17,137 nt of DNA. It comes from Ruminococcus sp. UBA7013 (GTDB lineage Bacteria > Bacillota > Clostridia > Oscillospirales > Ruminococcaceae). Within the stretch, counting starts at the first letter, position 1. Each line of letters starts with the position of its first letter. Of this stretch, positions 1 through 8,014 are shown piece by piece. Where the stretch lies: the NCBI GenBank assembly GCA_002449585.1, contig DJXD01000014.1, forward strand, positions 1-17,137. The letters run 5' to 3'. The translations under genes and the position numbers were made by a program. The notes beneath the pieces were generated by a model that saw only the letters and a program-made list of their open reading frames with translations, did no database searches and was not told where the DNA came from.

Positions 1-1684
1 TTATCAGCCGGAGGCCTATGTTCCCAGTACTGACAGCTATATTGAAAAAGATTCTTCCATCAATGATGAAATAGATAAGCTTCGGCATTCGGCAACAACT
101 GCCCTTGCGGAAAGAAATGACGTAATCATCGTTTCCAGTGTATCATGTATCTATTCATTAGGAAGTCCGGAAGAATATAGAAATATGACCGTTTCTATCC
201 GGATGGGAATGGAAAAATCTATGTCAGAGCTGATGCAGGAACTTGTGAAAATTCAGTATGAACGCAATGATATTGATTTTACAAGAAATAAATTCCGTGT
301 CCGGGGAGATATTATTGAAATCTATCCGGCCAATGCTACAGATACTGCTATCAGAGTAGAATTTTTTGATGATGAAATTGATAGAATCAGTGAAATTGAT
401 GTTTTGACAGGAAATGTCAAATCCAGATTGCAACATGCTGCCATCTTCCCAGCCTCTCACTATGTTGTGAGTCATGATAAACTAGAATCTGCTATTGCGG
501 AAATTCAGAATGAATTGCAGACAAGAATAGAATATTTTAATGCAAATCATAAGCTGATCGAAGCGCAGAGAATCGCCCAGAGAACAAATTATGATATAGA
601 AATGCTACGTGAAATCGGCTTTTGTTCCGGTATTGAAAATTATTCCAGAATATTGGCCGGACGTGCGCCCGGCAGTGTGCCGTATACGCTTTTAGATCAT
701 TTTCCCGAAGATTTTTTATTAATTATTGATGAAAGTCATGTCACCATTCCCCAGATTCGTGCCATGAGTGCCGGAGATCGTGCCCGGAAACAAACTCTTG
801 TTGATTATGGTTTCCGCCTTCCCAGTGCCTTTGATAATAGACCATTGGTATTTTCAGAATTTGAAAATCATATCCATCAGGCTATGTTTGTAAGTGCCAC
901 CCCCGGCGAATATGAACATGATCATTCTGATCAGATCATAGAACAGGTAATCCGTCCAACAGGATTAGTTGATCCGGAAATCAGTGTCAGACCTGTAGAA
1001 GGTCAGATAGATGATCTGTTATCAGAGATCCATTTCCGGATAGATAAAAATGAACGTGTTCTTGTCACCACACTGACCAAAGCCATGGCTGAAAATCTGA
1101 CAAATTATTTCAGTCAGATGGGAATTAAAGTACAGTATTTGCATCACGATGTGGATATAATCAAGAGAATGGAAATTATCCGTGATCTGAGAACAGGTGT
1201 TTTTGATGTATTAGTTGGAATCAATCTGCTTCGAGAGGGGCTGGATCTGCCGGAAGTTTCTCTTATTGCTATTCTGGATGCGGATAAAGAAGGTTTCCTC
1301 CGAAGTGAAACCTCTCTGATCCAGACGATCGGAAGAGCCGCCCGGAATGCGCAAGGAAAAGTAATCATGTACGCAGATACTGTAACAGGATCTATGGAAC
1401 GTGCGATCAAGGAAACAGAACGCCGCCGAAAATTACAGATCGAACATAATCAAAAATATGGCATTATTCCCCAGACAATTCAAAAAGGGATTCATGATAT
1501 CATCGAAATCTCTACAAAAGAAAACATTCAGGAAACCATCACACAGAAAAAATTATCAAAGCAGGAACGTGCGGAATTGATTAAGAATCTGACCGATCAG
1601 ATGAAGGAAGCCGCCAAAATGCTGGAATTTGAACATGCCGCTTATCTTCGTGATGAAATCGCAAAGCTGAAAGGAGAGCTCTAA
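1..1684 (+). CDS. uvrB: UvrABC system subunit B (partial, 5' end outside window)
   Basis: UvrB is the DNA helicase-like damage-verification subunit of nucleotide excision repair. It is loaded by UvrA and recruits UvrC. The reading frame is open from the left edge (codons from base 2), leaving 560 residues of a protein that is usually about 660. The roughly 100 missing N-terminal residues would carry Walker A. Visible family marks are the YQPEAYVP segment at the edge, the SVSCIYSLGSPEEY motif just before base 185, the DESH helicase motif II near 728, the segment IPQIRAMSAGDRARK, the REGLDLPEVSLIAILDADKEG block, QTIGRAARN (motif VI, near 1322-1348), and the C-terminal UVR coiled-coil motif (about 1585-1680) that contacts UvrC. 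ATG 185 is internal and not the start. The gene ends 3 nt before the next one, so the two are probably cotranscribed. Any SOS/LexA control would lie upstream of the window. Confidence 0.98.
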   Translation, partial: YQPEAYVPSTDSYIEKDSSINDEIDKLRHSATTALAERNDVIIVSSVSCIYSLGSPEEYRNMTVSIRMGMEKSMSELMQELVKIQYERNDIDFTRNKFRVRGDIIEIYPANATDTAIRVEFFDDEIDRISEIDVLTGNVKSRLQHAAIFPASHYVVSHDKLESAIAEIQNELQTRIEYFNANHKLIEAQRIAQRTNYDIEMLREIGFCSGIENYSRILAGRAPGSVPYTLLDHFPEDFLLIIDESHVTIPQIRAMSAGDRARKQTLVDYGFRLPSAFDNRPLVFSEFENHIHQAMFVSATPGEYEHDHSDQIIEQVIRPTGLVDPEISVRPVEGQIDDLLSEIHFRIDKNERVLVTTLTKAMAENLTNYFSQMGIKVQYLHHDVDIIKRMEIIRDLRTGVFDVLVGINLLREGLDLPEVSLIAILDADKEGFLRSETSLIQTIGRAARNAQGKVIMYADTVTGSMERAIKETERRRKLQIEHNQKYGIIPQTIQKGIHDIIEISTKENIQETITQKKLSKQERAELIKNLTDQMKEAAKMLEFEHAAYLRDEIAKLKGEL

Positions 1685-1687
1685 ATC

Positions 1688-2176
1688 ATGAGACGAAAAG
1701 ACAGAGAAGTCACTGACTTCCCTACAATGCTACAGATTATTGATGCATGTGATATTATCCGGATCGGCCTTTCTGATGGGGATTTTCCGTATATTGTTCC
1801 CGTAAATTTCGCTTATACAGTTCATGATCAACAAATTTGTTTCTATATTCATGGGGCAATGGCCGGACGAAAATATGAACTCATGCAGAAAAATCAGAAA
1901 TGTTCTTTTGAACTGGATATTCCGATTCAAATAGATTGCATCTATGAAAAGAAAGATGTCACAATGAGATATAAATCTGTCATGGGAACGGCTGAGATCA
2001 CATTTCTGGAAGGCGAAGAAAAACAATCTGCCATTGATGATATTATCATGAATCGCTATGATGAAACCAGAAATTTTGACTATAATAAAAGTGCAGTCAG
2101 TCGGACGGCAGTCGCAAGGCTGACCGTTCTTGATTGGACAGCTAAAATCAATCCCATCAAAGGGGGGGCTGACTGA
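1688..2176 (+). CDS. NimA-like pyridoxamine 5'-phosphate oxidase family flavoprotein
   Basis: This is a 162-residue protein of the pyridoxamine-5'-phosphate-oxidase-like split-barrel family, in the NimA/nitroimidazole-resistance-like branch. Such proteins bind FMN or related flavins, and most have unknown physiological substrates. The supporting pattern is the N-terminal MRRKDREVTDF..IIDACDIIRIGLSDGDFPYIVPVNF, followed by a CFYIHGAMAGRKYELMQKN block and SFELD, the usual order of the barrel strands in this branch. ATG 1688 has AAGGAG at 1671-1676 inside the end of uvrB. The stop overlaps the next start by one base (TGATG), so the two are translationally coupled. Its place between uvrB and uvrA could suggest a redox or detoxification role beside DNA repair, but that is inference. 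A heptaguanine run near its 3' end forms the ribosome binding site of the next gene. Confidence 0.88.
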   Translation: MRRKDREVTDFPTMLQIIDACDIIRIGLSDGDFPYIVPVNFAYTVHDQQICFYIHGAMAGRKYELMQKNQKCSFELDIPIQIDCIYEKKDVTMRYKSVMGTAEITFLEGEEKQSAIDDIIMNRYDETRNFDYNKSAVSRTAVARLTVLDWTAKINPIKGGAD

Positions 2177-2439
2177 TGATATGTCCGAAATGCGGCAAGG
2201 AAATGACATTGGGAAAAATTTCAATGATGGCCTATTATGGCTATGGCTCATCACCGTTCTGGGCAGAAAAAAGCTATTTCACAAAGGAAACATTCCCAAA
2301 TGCAAAAGATGCCGAACAAAAGGGCGTTGGAATACCACTGATCGCAAAACCTGCCATGATTGATGTCGCTTTTTCCAATCTGCCGGATGGCTATGCTTGT
2401 AAAGACTGCAAAATTGTTTTGATTGATTGTAATGAGTAA
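2176..2439 (+). CDS. small zinc-ribbon-like protein (PF20097/DUF6487-like)
   Basis: This is an 87-residue protein with CPKC at residues 3-6 and CKDC near residues 75-78, the classic two-CxxC layout of a zinc ribbon. Between them are aromatic segments (AYYGYGSSPFWAEKSYF) and a central stretch ending IPLIAKPAM. The pattern (MxCPxCGKEM near the N-terminus, a Trp/Phe-rich middle and a C-terminal CxxCK.(I/V)(I/V)(L/I)ID) matches the small PF20097 (DUF6487) family by my recollection. The function is unknown, and metal binding is inferred from the cysteines. ATG 2176 overlaps the stop of the flavoprotein gene by one base, with a purine-rich AAAGGGGGGG at 2159-2168 as ribosome binding site. The gene lies 22 bp upstream of uvrA and is clearly part of the uvrB-uvrA transcript. 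Confidence 0.8.
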   Translation: MICPKCGKEMTLGKISMMAYYGYGSSPFWAEKSYFTKETFPNAKDAEQKGVGIPLIAKPAMIDVAFSNLPDGYACKDCKIVLIDCNE

Positions 2440-2461
2440 ATAAATCAAAGGGGTGCGATTT

Positions 2462-5290
2462 ATGAAAAATGAAATTGTCATCAAGGGCGCAAGGGCGCAT
2501 AATCTCAAAAATATTGATGTCACTATTCCAAGAGATCAATTCGTCGTCATGACAGGATTATCCGGATCAGGAAAATCTTCACTGGCATTTGATACAATCT
2601 ATGCAGATGGTCAGCGGCGATATGTAGAAAGTTTATCATCTTATGCAAGGCAGTTCCTCGGACAAATGGAAAAACCCGATGTTGATAGCATTGAGGGCTT
2701 ATCTCCTGCCATTTCGATTGATCAGAAAACCACTTCCAAAAATCCACGCTCGACAGTCGGCACAGTGACGGAAATTTATGATTATTTAAGATTATTATAT
2801 GCAAGAATTGGCATTCCGCATTGTCCGGTATGTGGTCGGGTGATTTCTCAGCAGTCAATTGATGAAATCACAGATCAGATCATGTCTTTGCCGGAAGGCA
2901 CAAGAATTCAACTGCTTGCGCCGATTATCCGGGGAAAAAAAGGCCAGCATCTCAAAGAGCTGGAAAAGGCTAGGAAAAATGGCTTTGTTCGTGTGCGCAT
3001 TGATGGCATTATCTATGATTTATCAGAAGAAATCAAGCTTGATAAAAATAGCAAGCATGTGATCGAAATCGTTGTTGATAGATTAAAAATCAAAAAAGAT
3101 ATGCTTTCCCGGCTGACGGATAGCCTTGAAACGGTTTCTTCTCTGACAGGCGGGATCATTCATGTTGATGTAATCGGCGGCGAAATGATGAGCTTTTCTC
3201 AAAATTATGCCTGCCCGGAGCATAATATTAGCATGGAGGAGCTGACACCAAGATTATTTTCATTTAATAATCCTTATGGAGCATGTCCGAAATGTACAGG
3301 ATTAGGCATGTTTCAGCGCATTGATCCTGATTTGATTGTACCGAATCCGGATCTTAGCATTGCAGATGGTGCTATTCATGCCTCAGGGTGGAATCATCTG
3401 GAAGAAGGTTCTATTGCCATGATGTATTATCAGGCGTTAGCGGATAAATATCAGATTTCGCTTGATACGCCTTTTGGAGATCTGCCACAGGAGGCGGCTC
3501 ATGCTTTTCTATATGGCACAGATGGCAAAAATTTAATATTAAAAAAAAGCAAGGCCTTGGGCGGCGGAGAATATCATGCTCCATTTGAGGGTGTCATTCC
3601 GAATCTGGAAAGGCGTTATCAGGAGACGACAAGCATTTATTCAAGAGCGGATCTTGAAAATTATATGAGTGAAGTGACTTGTCAGGCCTGTCATGGCGCA
3701 AGGTTAAAGCCGGAAGTATTAGCTGTAACAGTCGGAGGACTGAATATTTTTGAACTGACACAGCTCCCTGTGAAAAAAGCACTGGAATTTTTCAAAGATC
3801 TGCAATTATCGGAACATGAAAAAATGATTGGTGATAGAATTATCAAAGAAATCTGCGATAGATTAGGATTTCTATCAAGTGTTGGCCTGGAATATCTGAC
3901 ATTATCCAGAGCATCCGGAACGCTTTCCGGCGGAGAAAGTCAAAGAATCCGGCTTGCAACACAAATAGGATCATCATTGATGGGTGTGCTGTATATTCTG
4001 GATGAGCCAAGTATTGGACTGCATCAGCGTGATAATGCCATGCTGATCCAAACAATGAAGCATCTGAAAGATCTGGGAAATACGCTGATTGTTGTGGAAC
4101 ATGATGATGATACAATTCTAGCCGCAGATCATGTAATTGATATCGGTGCAGGTGCAGGCATTCATGGTGGAAATGTGATTTTTTCCGGAACACCTGAAAA
4201 GCTTCTGACTTGTCAGGAATCCATCACGGGGCAATATCTCAGCGGAAAGAAAAAAATTCCTGTTCCTCAGACCAGAAGACCCGGCACAGGACAATATCTG
4301 ACTGTTATCGGCGCAGCAGAGCATAATTTACAAAATCTGACAGTTAAATTTCCTTTAGGAAAATTCATCTGTGTGACAGGGGTATCCGGATCAGGAAAAT
4401 CCTCTCTGATCAATGGCATATTATACCCTTATCTTGCCGCAAAGCTGAATCATGCTAAAATTCATGGCGGACAATGCAAGGAAATTCAGGGCATAGAAGC
4501 TCTTGACAAAGTCATCTGTATTGATCAATCCCCCATCGGAAGAACACCACGTTCCAATCCGGCAACCTATACAGGCGTATTCACAGATATTAGAAATTTA
4601 TTTGCACAAACAAATGATGCAAAAGCACATGGCTATACTTCTGCAAGATTCTCTTTCAATGTCAAAGGCGGACGCTGTGAAGCCTGTGAGGGGGATGGAA
4701 TTCTGAAAATTGAAATGCATTTTCTGCCGGATATTTATGTCCCCTGTGAAGTCTGCAAGGGGAAACGCTATAATCGGGAAACATTGGAAATTAAATATAA
4801 AGACAAATCAATCTATGATATTCTGGAAATGACAGTTGATGAAGGTGTGCTCTTCTTTGAGCATATCCCCAAAATTGCAAGAAAATTGCAGACATTGCAG
4901 GAAGTAGGATTAGGCTATATCAAGATCGGCCAATCTGCTACTACACTTTCTGGAGGAGAAGCACAAAGAGTAAAATTATCAACAGAATTATCCAGAAAAG
5001 CAACCGGGAAGACAATCTATATTCTGGATGAACCCACAACCGGCCTGCATACGGCTGATGTGCATAAATTAATTGATGTGTTGCAAAAGTTGGTTGATGC
5101 CGGGAATACTGTCATTGTAATTGAGCATAATATGCATGTAATTAAAACCGCAGATGAAATTATTGATCTTGGCCCAGAAGGTGGTGACGGCGGCGGAAAC
5201 ATCATTGCACAAGGTACACCAGAGGAGATTATCAATATTTCTGAATCTTATACGGGACATTATCTGAAATCCTATTTAAAACAGGAGTGA
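2462..5290 (+). CDS. uvrA: UvrABC system subunit A (excinuclease ATPase)
   Basis: UvrA is the dimeric ATPase that finds DNA damage and loads UvrB. The gene is full length at 942 residues, usual for the family. Both ABC modules are intact: the first Walker A GLSGSGKSS at about residue 32 and the second, GVSGSGKSS, at about 640. Signature and Walker B blocks are LSGGESQRIRLATQIG..YILDEPSIGLHQRD and LSGGEAQRVKLSTEL..YILDEPTTGLH. The C-terminal zinc module is C739-x2-C742-x19-C762-x2-C765. The insertion domain also has the CPEH/CPKC pairs, and the UvrB-binding segment after the first Walker A is present. I chose ATG 2462, preceded by AAAGGGG at 2447-2453 with 8-nt spacing. The GTG at 2453, nine bases upstream, overlaps that Shine-Dalgarno sequence and is unlikely to be used. 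The gene is probably cotranscribed with uvrB and the two small genes before it. I see no terminator after its stop, and a new promoter begins 10 bp downstream. Confidence 0.98.
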   Translation: MKNEIVIKGARAHNLKNIDVTIPRDQFVVMTGLSGSGKSSLAFDTIYADGQRRYVESLSSYARQFLGQMEKPDVDSIEGLSPAISIDQKTTSKNPRSTVGTVTEIYDYLRLLYARIGIPHCPVCGRVISQQSIDEITDQIMSLPEGTRIQLLAPIIRGKKGQHLKELEKARKNGFVRVRIDGIIYDLSEEIKLDKNSKHVIEIVVDRLKIKKDMLSRLTDSLETVSSLTGGIIHVDVIGGEMMSFSQNYACPEHNISMEELTPRLFSFNNPYGACPKCTGLGMFQRIDPDLIVPNPDLSIADGAIHASGWNHLEEGSIAMMYYQALADKYQISLDTPFGDLPQEAAHAFLYGTDGKNLILKKSKALGGGEYHAPFEGVIPNLERRYQETTSIYSRADLENYMSEVTCQACHGARLKPEVLAVTVGGLNIFELTQLPVKKALEFFKDLQLSEHEKMIGDRIIKEICDRLGFLSSVGLEYLTLSRASGTLSGGESQRIRLATQIGSSLMGVLYILDEPSIGLHQRDNAMLIQTMKHLKDLGNTLIVVEHDDDTILAADHVIDIGAGAGIHGGNVIFSGTPEKLLTCQESITGQYLSGKKKIPVPQTRRPGTGQYLTVIGAAEHNLQNLTVKFPLGKFICVTGVSGSGKSSLINGILYPYLAAKLNHAKIHGGQCKEIQGIEALDKVICIDQSPIGRTPRSNPATYTGVFTDIRNLFAQTNDAKAHGYTSARFSFNVKGGRCEACEGDGILKIEMHFLPDIYVPCEVCKGKRYNRETLEIKYKDKSIYDILEMTVDEGVLFFEHIPKIARKLQTLQEVGLGYIKIGQSATTLSGGEAQRVKLSTELSRKATGKTIYILDEPTTGLHTADVHKLIDVLQKLVDAGNTVIVIEHNMHVIKTADEIIDLGPEGGDGGGNIIAQGTPEEIINISESYTGHYLKSYLKQE

Positions 5291-5299
5291 TAAGAAGCA

Positions 5300-5328
5300 T
5301 TGACAAAATTGAACAAATGTGTGATACT
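5300..5328 (+). promoter_or_regulatory. sigma-A-type promoter for the Cys-rich peptide/cls unit
   Basis: TTGACA at 5300-5305 and GATACT at 5323-5328 are separated by 17 bp, with a TG dinucleotide at 5320-5321 giving an extended -10. The site lies 10 bp past the uvrA stop and would start transcription near 5335, ahead of the small cysteine-rich ORF and cls. Confidence 0.75.
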
Positions 5329-5334
5329 ATATTC

Positions 5335-5362
5335 GTTATCATGCGAAAACCAAGCAGATAAC
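5335..5362 (+). promoter_or_regulatory. hairpin/dyad at the predicted transcript 5' end
   Basis: GTTATC (5335-5340) pairs with GATAAC (5357-5362), and inside them TGC (5342-5344) pairs with GCA (5354-5356) after one bulged A. It begins almost exactly at the predicted +1 of the 5300-5328 promoter. It could be an mRNA-stabilising 5' hairpin or an operator dyad. No T-run follows, so it is not an intrinsic terminator. Confidence 0.4.
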
Positions 5363-5394
5363 AAGGTATTATTGGCAGAGGGGGCGGCTTAGAA

Positions 5395-5538
5395 GTGAAA
5401 CTAAAAAATAATAAGCTTACAGTGATGCAAAAAACATGCACCTGTAAGGCCTGTACCATGGGCTACACGGGAATTTATGCCTGTGGAGTGCCATACCAAT
5501 GCAATCAGCATGGATATATTTGTCCATGTCTTGAGTAG
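5395..5538 (+). CDS. 47-residue cysteine-rich peptide, unknown function
   Basis: I do not recognise this small gene. It starts at GTG 5395 with a strong G-rich site (GGGGGCGG, about 5380-5387) 7 nt upstream, and ends at TAG 5538. The peptide has seven cysteines, at residues 15, 17, 20, 30, 36, 43 and 45, plus His39: a CxCxxC cluster, then single Cys, Cys and a terminal CPC. There is no obvious signal peptide or membrane segment. A lysine/asparagine-rich N-terminus (residues 2-13) precedes the Cys-rich core. This layout could bind zinc or an iron-sulfur cluster, form a disulfide-rich exported peptide, or be a precursor peptide. It has its own promoter and ends 14 nt before the cls ATG, which lacks a good ribosome binding site, so its translation may be coupled to cls. 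A second possible start, ATG 5425, keeps all cysteines but has no Shine-Dalgarno. Confidence 0.55.
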   Translation: MKLKNNKLTVMQKTCTCKACTMGYTGIYACGVPYQCNQHGYICPCLE

Positions 5539-5552
5539 CAGACTTGATTATT

Positions 5553-7082
5553 ATGCTTCGCAGGCTGATCCGGATTTTATTTAACAGAAATACACTATTT
5601 GTTCTCATGCTCATGCTTCAGATCGCATTTTTGGTGCTGACGACATTGTTTCTAAGTCAAAATTATATCTGGGTCTATGCCGGCCTGCTGATTTTAGATG
5701 TCATTCTTGCTGTCTATCTTTGCAATACGGCAGAAAATCCATCTTATAAAATCCCCTGGCTGATGGCAATGTTGATATTCCCCTTGTATACCGGATTAGC
5801 TTATCTGCTTGTGAAAACAGATGTCGGTCACAGATCATTCAAGAAAAATTATGCTCGCCGTGTAGCAGAAACTCGTAAATATCTGCCGCAAAAAGCATAT
5901 ATTACAGAATTACTCCGGATGAATCCGGTTCATGCAAATCTTGCCAGATATGTCATGCATTATGGCGGTTATCCGGTATATCTGAATGAAGCATCAGAAT
6001 ATTTTGCGCTTGGGGAACAGATGTTTGAAGCTATGAAAAGAGAAATCCGGAAAGCAAAAAATTATCTATTTCTTGAATTTTTTATCATTGCAAAGGGCAC
6101 AATGTGGGAAGAACTGCTTACGCTTCTGAAAGAAAAAGCGGCACAGGGTGTAGATGTCCGGATTATGTATGATGGATTTGGCACACAGTTTCTGATGCCA
6201 ATGAAATATTTTTGCAAATTAGAAAAATATGGCATTCAATGCCGGGTTTTCAACAGCTTCCGGCCGTTTCTGACTTCTTCACAGAATAACCGGGATCATC
6301 GGAAAATTTTAGTGATTGATGGCCATACTGCTTTTACCGGAGGAATTAATATTGCAGATGAATATATCAACCGGAAAATCCGATTTGGCCAATGGAAGGA
6401 TGGGGGCATGATGTGCCGGGGCGGTGCGGCCTGGAGCTTCACAATCATGTTTCTGCAATTATGGAATCTGGAAGAAACAGACAACGGCGAACTGGAAGCT
6501 TATCGCCCTGATTTCATGCCTGCGTCCTGTTATGACGGATTTATCCAGCCTTATTGCGATTCCCCCACAGATAGTGAATCAACTGGGAGAAATGTTTATC
6601 TTGATATTATTAATAATGCACAGAATTATGTCTATATCATGACACCCTATCTGATTTTAGATCATGAGCTTGTCACTGCTTTGAGCCTTGCCGCTAAAAA
6701 GGGCGTTGATGTCAGGCTGATCATGCCGCATATTCCTGATAAATGGTATGCTTATTCTATCGCATGGAGCTATTATAAAGAATTATTATCTGAGCATGTG
6801 AGAATTTTTGAATATCTGCCGGGATTTGTGCATGCAAAGAATTTTTGTTCTGATGACAGAATTGGAGTTGTGGGAACGATTAATATGGATTATCGAAGCT
6901 TGTACCTGCATTTTGAATGCGCAGCCGTTATCTATCAAAGCCGCATGATTCTGGATATCAAGAAAGATTTTCAGGAATCTCTTCAAAAATGCGTTGAAAT
7001 TACACCAGAGGACTGTGAAAAGCGGCCGATTTCTAAAAGAGCTGTCAGCTGGCTTCTGAAATTATTTGCGCCTCTGATGTAA
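5553..7082 (+). CDS. cls: cardiolipin synthase (phospholipase D family)
   Basis: This membrane enzyme condenses two phosphatidylglycerol molecules to cardiolipin and glycerol. It has 509 residues from ATG 5553, typical of the Gram-positive ClsA type. Two or three hydrophobic segments fill residues about 8-75, including an IPWLMAMLIFPLYTGLAYLL stretch, and anchor the catalytic part. Two phospholipase D HxKxxxxD sites follow. The first, H249-R-K251, is followed by ILVID and then TGGINIADEYI. The second, H427-A-K429, is followed by N-F-C-S-D-D and then VGTINMDYRSLYLHFE. Both catalytic motifs are intact. The preferred start is uncertain: TTG 5544 is in frame and a TGA lies just upstream at 5532, but neither start has a clear Shine-Dalgarno. 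Translation therefore probably depends on coupling to the Cys-rich peptide ORF that stops 14 nt before. It is transcribed from the 5300-5328 promoter. No terminator is visible before the mrp promoter. Confidence 0.93.
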   Translation: MLRRLIRILFNRNTLFVLMLMLQIAFLVLTTLFLSQNYIWVYAGLLILDVILAVYLCNTAENPSYKIPWLMAMLIFPLYTGLAYLLVKTDVGHRSFKKNYARRVAETRKYLPQKAYITELLRMNPVHANLARYVMHYGGYPVYLNEASEYFALGEQMFEAMKREIRKAKNYLFLEFFIIAKGTMWEELLTLLKEKAAQGVDVRIMYDGFGTQFLMPMKYFCKLEKYGIQCRVFNSFRPFLTSSQNNRDHRKILVIDGHTAFTGGINIADEYINRKIRFGQWKDGGMMCRGGAAWSFTIMFLQLWNLEETDNGELEAYRPDFMPASCYDGFIQPYCDSPTDSESTGRNVYLDIINNAQNYVYIMTPYLILDHELVTALSLAAKKGVDVRLIMPHIPDKWYAYSIAWSYYKELLSEHVRIFEYLPGFVHAKNFCSDDRIGVVGTINMDYRSLYLHFECAAVIYQSRMILDIKKDFQESLQKCVEITPEDCEKRPISKRAVSWLLKLFAPLM

Positions 7083-7089
7083 AAATAGC

Positions 7090-7118
7090 TTGACATTTTG
7101 ACAAAAATATGATACAAT
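7090..7118 (+). promoter_or_regulatory. sigma-A-type promoter for mrp
   Basis: TTGACA at 7090-7095 and TACAAT at 7113-7118 are separated by exactly 17 bp. The site lies 8-36 bp after the cls stop and about 60 bp before the mrp start codon. Only one position departs from the consensus hexamers. Confidence 0.8.
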
Positions 7119-7176
7119 AAATCTATCCTGTCTCAGAAAATTTGAGTAAAAATTATTTTTAGGAGTGATTTTTTTT

Positions 7177-8013
7177 ATGAGCGAAGAAACACAGAATTGT
7201 ACACATGATTGCAGTACCTGTAGCAGTGCCTGTAGTGACAGAAATCAGCCGCAGAGTCTGCTGGAACAGCCGAACCCCCTCAGCAAGATCGGAAAAGTGA
7301 TTGCTGTTGTCAGCGGAAAAGGCGGCGTTGGCAAGTCCCTCGTTTCCTCTATGCTGGCTGTGGGAATGCAGAGAGCCGGAAAACATGCCGCTATTCTTGA
7401 TGCCGATATTACAGGCCCTTCCATCCCGAAAGCATTCGGCGTGAAAGAAAAAGTGCTCGGCAATGAATTAGGCATGATCCCGGCTGTTTCAAAAATGGGA
7501 ACAGATATTATGTCTGTCAATTTGATGCTGGAACATGAAACAGATCCCGTTGTATGGAGAGGGCCTGTTATTGCAGGCGTAATCAAACAGTTCTGGACAG
7601 ATGTGATCTGGAAAGATGTGGACTATATGTTTATTGATATGCCCCCTGGAACTGGTGATGTGCCGCTGACTGTTTTCCAAAGTATCCCTGTCGATGGTAT
7701 TATTATCGTCACTTCTCCGCAGGATCTTGTTTCTATGATCGTACAGAAAGCCGTTAATATGGCCAATATGATGAATATCCCTGTTCTGGGCATTGTGGAA
7801 AATATGAGCTATGCTGTCTGTCCTGACTGCGGAAAGAAAATTATGATCTATGGTGAAAGTCATACAGCTGAAATTGCAGAAAATTATCACATTCCGCTGC
7901 TGGCACAGCTGCCTTTTGATCCTGCACTTGCCAAATGCTGTGATCAGGGTGTCATTGAACTGCATGAGTCACAAGAACTGGATGCTGCTATTGCGCATTT
8001 GCTTGGCGAATAA
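7177..8013 (+). CDS. mrp: Mrp/NBP35 (ApbC) family iron-sulfur carrier ATPase
   Basis: This is a 278-residue cytosolic P-loop ATPase of the MinD-like Mrp/NBP35/ApbC family, which carries or transfers iron-sulfur clusters to apoproteins. The deviant Walker A SGKGGVGKS is at residues 46-54, a DADITGPSIP block at about 75-84, and the MPPGTGDVPLT switch at about 156-166. The C-terminal CxxC (C216-PD-C219) is expected to hold the bridging cluster of the dimer. An N-terminal extension has four cysteines (8, 12, 15, 19; CTHDCSTCSSAC), which recalls the ferredoxin-like N-terminal cluster of NBP35 but with shorter spacing; this form is familiar in Clostridia. I chose ATG 7177, with AGGAG at 7161-7165. 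The in-frame GTG 7165 overlaps that site. The gene is monocistronic: it has its own promoter and converges on DUF1284 over a hairpin terminator. Confidence 0.92.
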   Translation: MSEETQNCTHDCSTCSSACSDRNQPQSLLEQPNPLSKIGKVIAVVSGKGGVGKSLVSSMLAVGMQRAGKHAAILDADITGPSIPKAFGVKEKVLGNELGMIPAVSKMGTDIMSVNLMLEHETDPVVWRGPVIAGVIKQFWTDVIWKDVDYMFIDMPPGTGDVPLTVFQSIPVDGIIIVTSPQDLVSMIVQKAVNMANMMNIPVLGIVENMSYAVCPDCGKKIMIYGESHTAEIAENYHIPLLAQLPFDPALAKCCDQGVIELHESQELDAAIAHLLGE

Positions 8014-8014
8014 T

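Noticed and set aside
2453..2461. GTG start nine bases upstream for uvrA
   Set aside because: It overlaps the AAAGGGG Shine-Dalgarno that is well spaced for ATG 2462, and the extra residues are not part of the usual UvrA N-terminus.
5335..5362. Intrinsic terminator for uvrA
   Set aside because: The hairpin has no T-run after it and starts at the +1 of a downstream promoter.
7489..7965. 158-codon leftward open frame antisense to mrp
   Set aside because: Composition is unlike a real protein (rich in His, Asn and Cys from reverse reading), it has no ribosome binding site, and it lies entirely within a well-supported gene.
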